The notes below the pieces were generated by a model, which saw nothing but the letters and a program-made list of their open reading frames with translations, ran no database searches and was not told the origin of the DNA. Source: JAIMBK01 sp040755975 (GTDB lineage Bacteria > Bacillota > Desulfotomaculia > Desulfotomaculales > Nap2-2B). Taken from it: a stretch of 7,460 nucleotides of DNA. This document shows, piece by piece, positions 6,374 to 7,460 of this stretch; the first letter of the stretch is position 1, and every line of letters begins with the position of its first letter. The translations under genes and the position numbers were made by a program. The stretch lies in assembly GCA_040755975.1 (NCBI GenBank), contig JBFLZY010000110.1, forward strand, positions 1 to 7,460, in the 5' to 3' direction.

Positions 6374-6915
6374 CAGCTCTTTAAAATTAATTTCGCTGTC
6401 ATTGTCACCAGGTTATCTTCCCATCCTTTTTTCGATAATTCTTTGATCTTGTTTTTGATTTCACCTGGAGTGAATAATTTCCACCTATTTTGCGAAAAGT
6501 AGTTTTTTATCTTTTGTTCATCGTTCGAATAAATCTTCCCGGCAGCCAGTGCATAATTAATTTTCGTGCTTTCATTAATCAGGCCTTTTTTAAAATAATC
6601 CTCGCGTAAATTTTGAGTCACAATATCCCGGTATTCCTTTTCAGTGAATAATCGATAACGCCTTACGCCTTTTGGATTTCCGCCGGATACATCATTAAAG
6701 CGGACACCGGGGGAATCGAGGAAGGATTTAGCTTCAATCAATAACAGCTCGTTTTCTTTGACATTCAATGCCACGAGATCGATCTCCGGCCTGGGCATAG
6801 TCGGTAAGTTAATTCTCTGCTTATCTTCCTTCGAAATATTAATTTTCACAGATTTTCTGACCCAATACCCCTCTTCCTCCAAATATTGAGCAACAATGCT
6901 TTCAAACGCGTTCAT
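6373..6915 (-). CDS. Small stand-alone PD-(D/E)XK nuclease-like protein
   Basis: I do not recognise a named family, but the first half has the PD-(D/E)XK nuclease pattern: E5 in the first helix (FESIVAQYLEEEGYWV), then RPEIDLVAL with D46, then LLLIEAKSF with E61 and K63. This E...D...E-x-K arrangement is shared by restriction endonucleases, Holliday resolvases and repair nucleases, so DNA cleavage is a reasonable inference but is not shown. The remaining residues (about 85-180) are Lys/Asn/Tyr-rich and helical, with YALAAGKIYS (121-130) as a likely later strand of the core. There is no attached methylase, helicase or HTH domain. The ATG is the only usable start before an in-frame stop; GGGAGAG lies 11 nt upstream and AGAAGG abuts the ATG, so initiation may be modest. 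It is very AT-rich (about 62% AT over 6421-6900), unlike its neighbours, a sign of transfer. It lies 87 bp after the DUF4020-like gene and 86 bp before the antitoxin. Confidence 0.75.
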   Translation of the reverse strand: MNAFESIVAQYLEEEGYWVRKSVKINISKEDKQRINLPTMPRPEIDLVALNVKENELLLIEAKSFLDSPGVRFNDVSGGNPKGVRRYRLFTEKEYRDIVTQNLREDYFKKGLINESTKINYALAAGKIYSNDEQKIKNYFSQNRWKLFTPGEIKNKIKELSKKGWEDNLVTMTAKLILKS

Positions 6916-6973
6916 CCTTCTTTTTTCTCTCCCTTTGAGATGCGATCAAATGAGATAGATAGTGCTTGTTCTG

Positions 6974-7000
6974 TTTATAAAATTTTCTATTGGATGGCAA
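6974..7000 (-). promoter_or_regulatory. Weak candidate promoter for the nuclease-like gene
   Basis: On the minus strand TTGCCA (6995-7000) and TATAAA (6974-6979) are separated by 15 nt, inside the 87-bp gap before the nuclease-like gene. The boxes match sigma-70 consensus fairly well but the spacer is short of the usual 16-18 nt. The gene may instead be read from upstream. Confidence 0.3.
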
Positions 7001-7002
7001 AC

Positions 7003-7460
7003 CTAAATAGAAATTCCCAACCGGACGAGCTGTTCGCGAATCGGCTTGAGCTGGTCGGATGGTATACCCGCCCGAACAAGTTCTTCAACAATATTTTTAA
7101 CATCCTGGCCAAAGTAAAAAGGGTATTTCTCACCTGAGAGAAGATGAACCAGTAATTTAATCAACTCTTGAGGGTAGCTGTGAACAAATTCTTTCAACCT
7201 GAAATAGAGAGAAGTTCGTTCCAAGCCGGGGGATGGTTTAGCGCAAATCAGCTCTATAACCGATGGAAATACTGGTTTCAGTCCAGTTATCCAGCTAATC
7301 ATTTGCCTTAATTCATCTGGGCTTAGCTCCAAAGGAACCCCGTTGATTCGCTGATTCCAATATTCTTTTATCCATTCTTCCCAAATGTTTTTTACCGCCT
7401 CTTCGGGCAAAGACCTGAGTTGATGCACCATGCAAGACGCCCAATGAACACGATCCTTTT
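7003..7460 (-). CDS. C-terminal part of a large DUF4020-like protein, 5' end outside window
   Basis: The frame stays open from its TAG stop to the right window edge, and the residues upstream of the first ATG (KDRVHWASC, bases 7432-7458) look like continuing protein, so the ATG at 7431 is probably internal and about 151 C-terminal residues are visible. The pattern (HWA...L; NIWEEWIKEYWNQRINGVP; a Glu/Met helix; W-x-x-x-L-K-P-V-FPSVIELI; then SYPQELIKLLVHLL and a final L-x-x-LGI) resembles what I recall of the DUF4020 C-terminal region found on large SIR2-domain proteins, several of which are defence NADases. That assignment is from memory of the family pattern. It appears all-helical, soluble and without catalytic motifs, and probably acts as a sensor or scaffold for an N-terminal effector not visible here. 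Composition is about 43% GC, closer to the neighbouring nuclease than to the BREX genes, so the two may have arrived together. The alternative is an independent 142-residue gene. Confidence 0.6.
   Translation of the reverse strand, partial: KDRVHWASCMVHQLRSLPEEAVKNIWEEWIKEYWNQRINGVPLELSPDELRQMISWITGLKPVFPSVIELICAKPSPGLERTSLYFRLKEFVHSYPQELIKLLVHLLSGEKYPFYFGQDVKNIVEELVRAGIPSDQLKPIREQLVRLGISI

Overview
The window looks like one edge of a bacterial phage-defence island, next to an ordinary chromosomal gene. Starts are ATG, GTG and TTG, and the last two are supported by strong AGGAGG-like ribosome binding sites. A thermophilic or anaerobic Firmicute (Desulfotomaculum/Moorella-like) would fit, but that is only a guess from style. 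No RNA gene, CRISPR array, transposase or integrase was seen.

Layout. At the left end (1-791, plus strand) is an EamA/DMT-family membrane transporter that has lost its N-terminus to the window edge. It converges on a minus-strand block that fills the rest of the window. Read in its direction of transcription (high to low coordinates), the block is: the C-terminal part of a large protein running in from beyond base 7460 (DUF4020-like, a C-terminal region I associate with SIR2-type defence proteins); a small stand-alone PD-(D/E)XK nuclease-like protein (6373-6915); an antitoxin with an excisionase/MerR-type HTH (5885-6286) overlapping by 4 bp a RelE/ParE-type toxin (5628-5888); the BREX phosphatase-fold protein PglZ (2976-5570); and the BREX AAA+/Lon-like protein BrxL (856-2892).

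How they fit together. pglZ followed by brxL is the normal 3' end of a type 1 or type 4 BREX system. BrxL argues against the BREX types that lack it. The remaining core genes (brxC, and either brxA/brxB/pglX or brxP) should lie beyond base 7460. Three or four accessory genes sit upstream of pglZ. They look like a nested defence cargo: a possible SIR2/DUF4020 effector, a nuclease and an addiction module.

Base composition differs by segment (hand counts): about 66% GC at 61-360 in the transporter, 52% at 2041-2220 in brxL, 62% at 5941-6180 in the antitoxin, 38% at 6421-6900 in the nuclease and 43% at 7021-7380 in the DUF4020-like gene. This suggests a mosaic assembled from several sources. The most interesting details are the nuclease plus DUF4020-like pair, the toxin-antitoxin pair between it and pglZ, a tandem GGAATAAG array directly before the brxL ribosome binding site, and a BrxL Lon-like domain without the Ser-Lys dyad.
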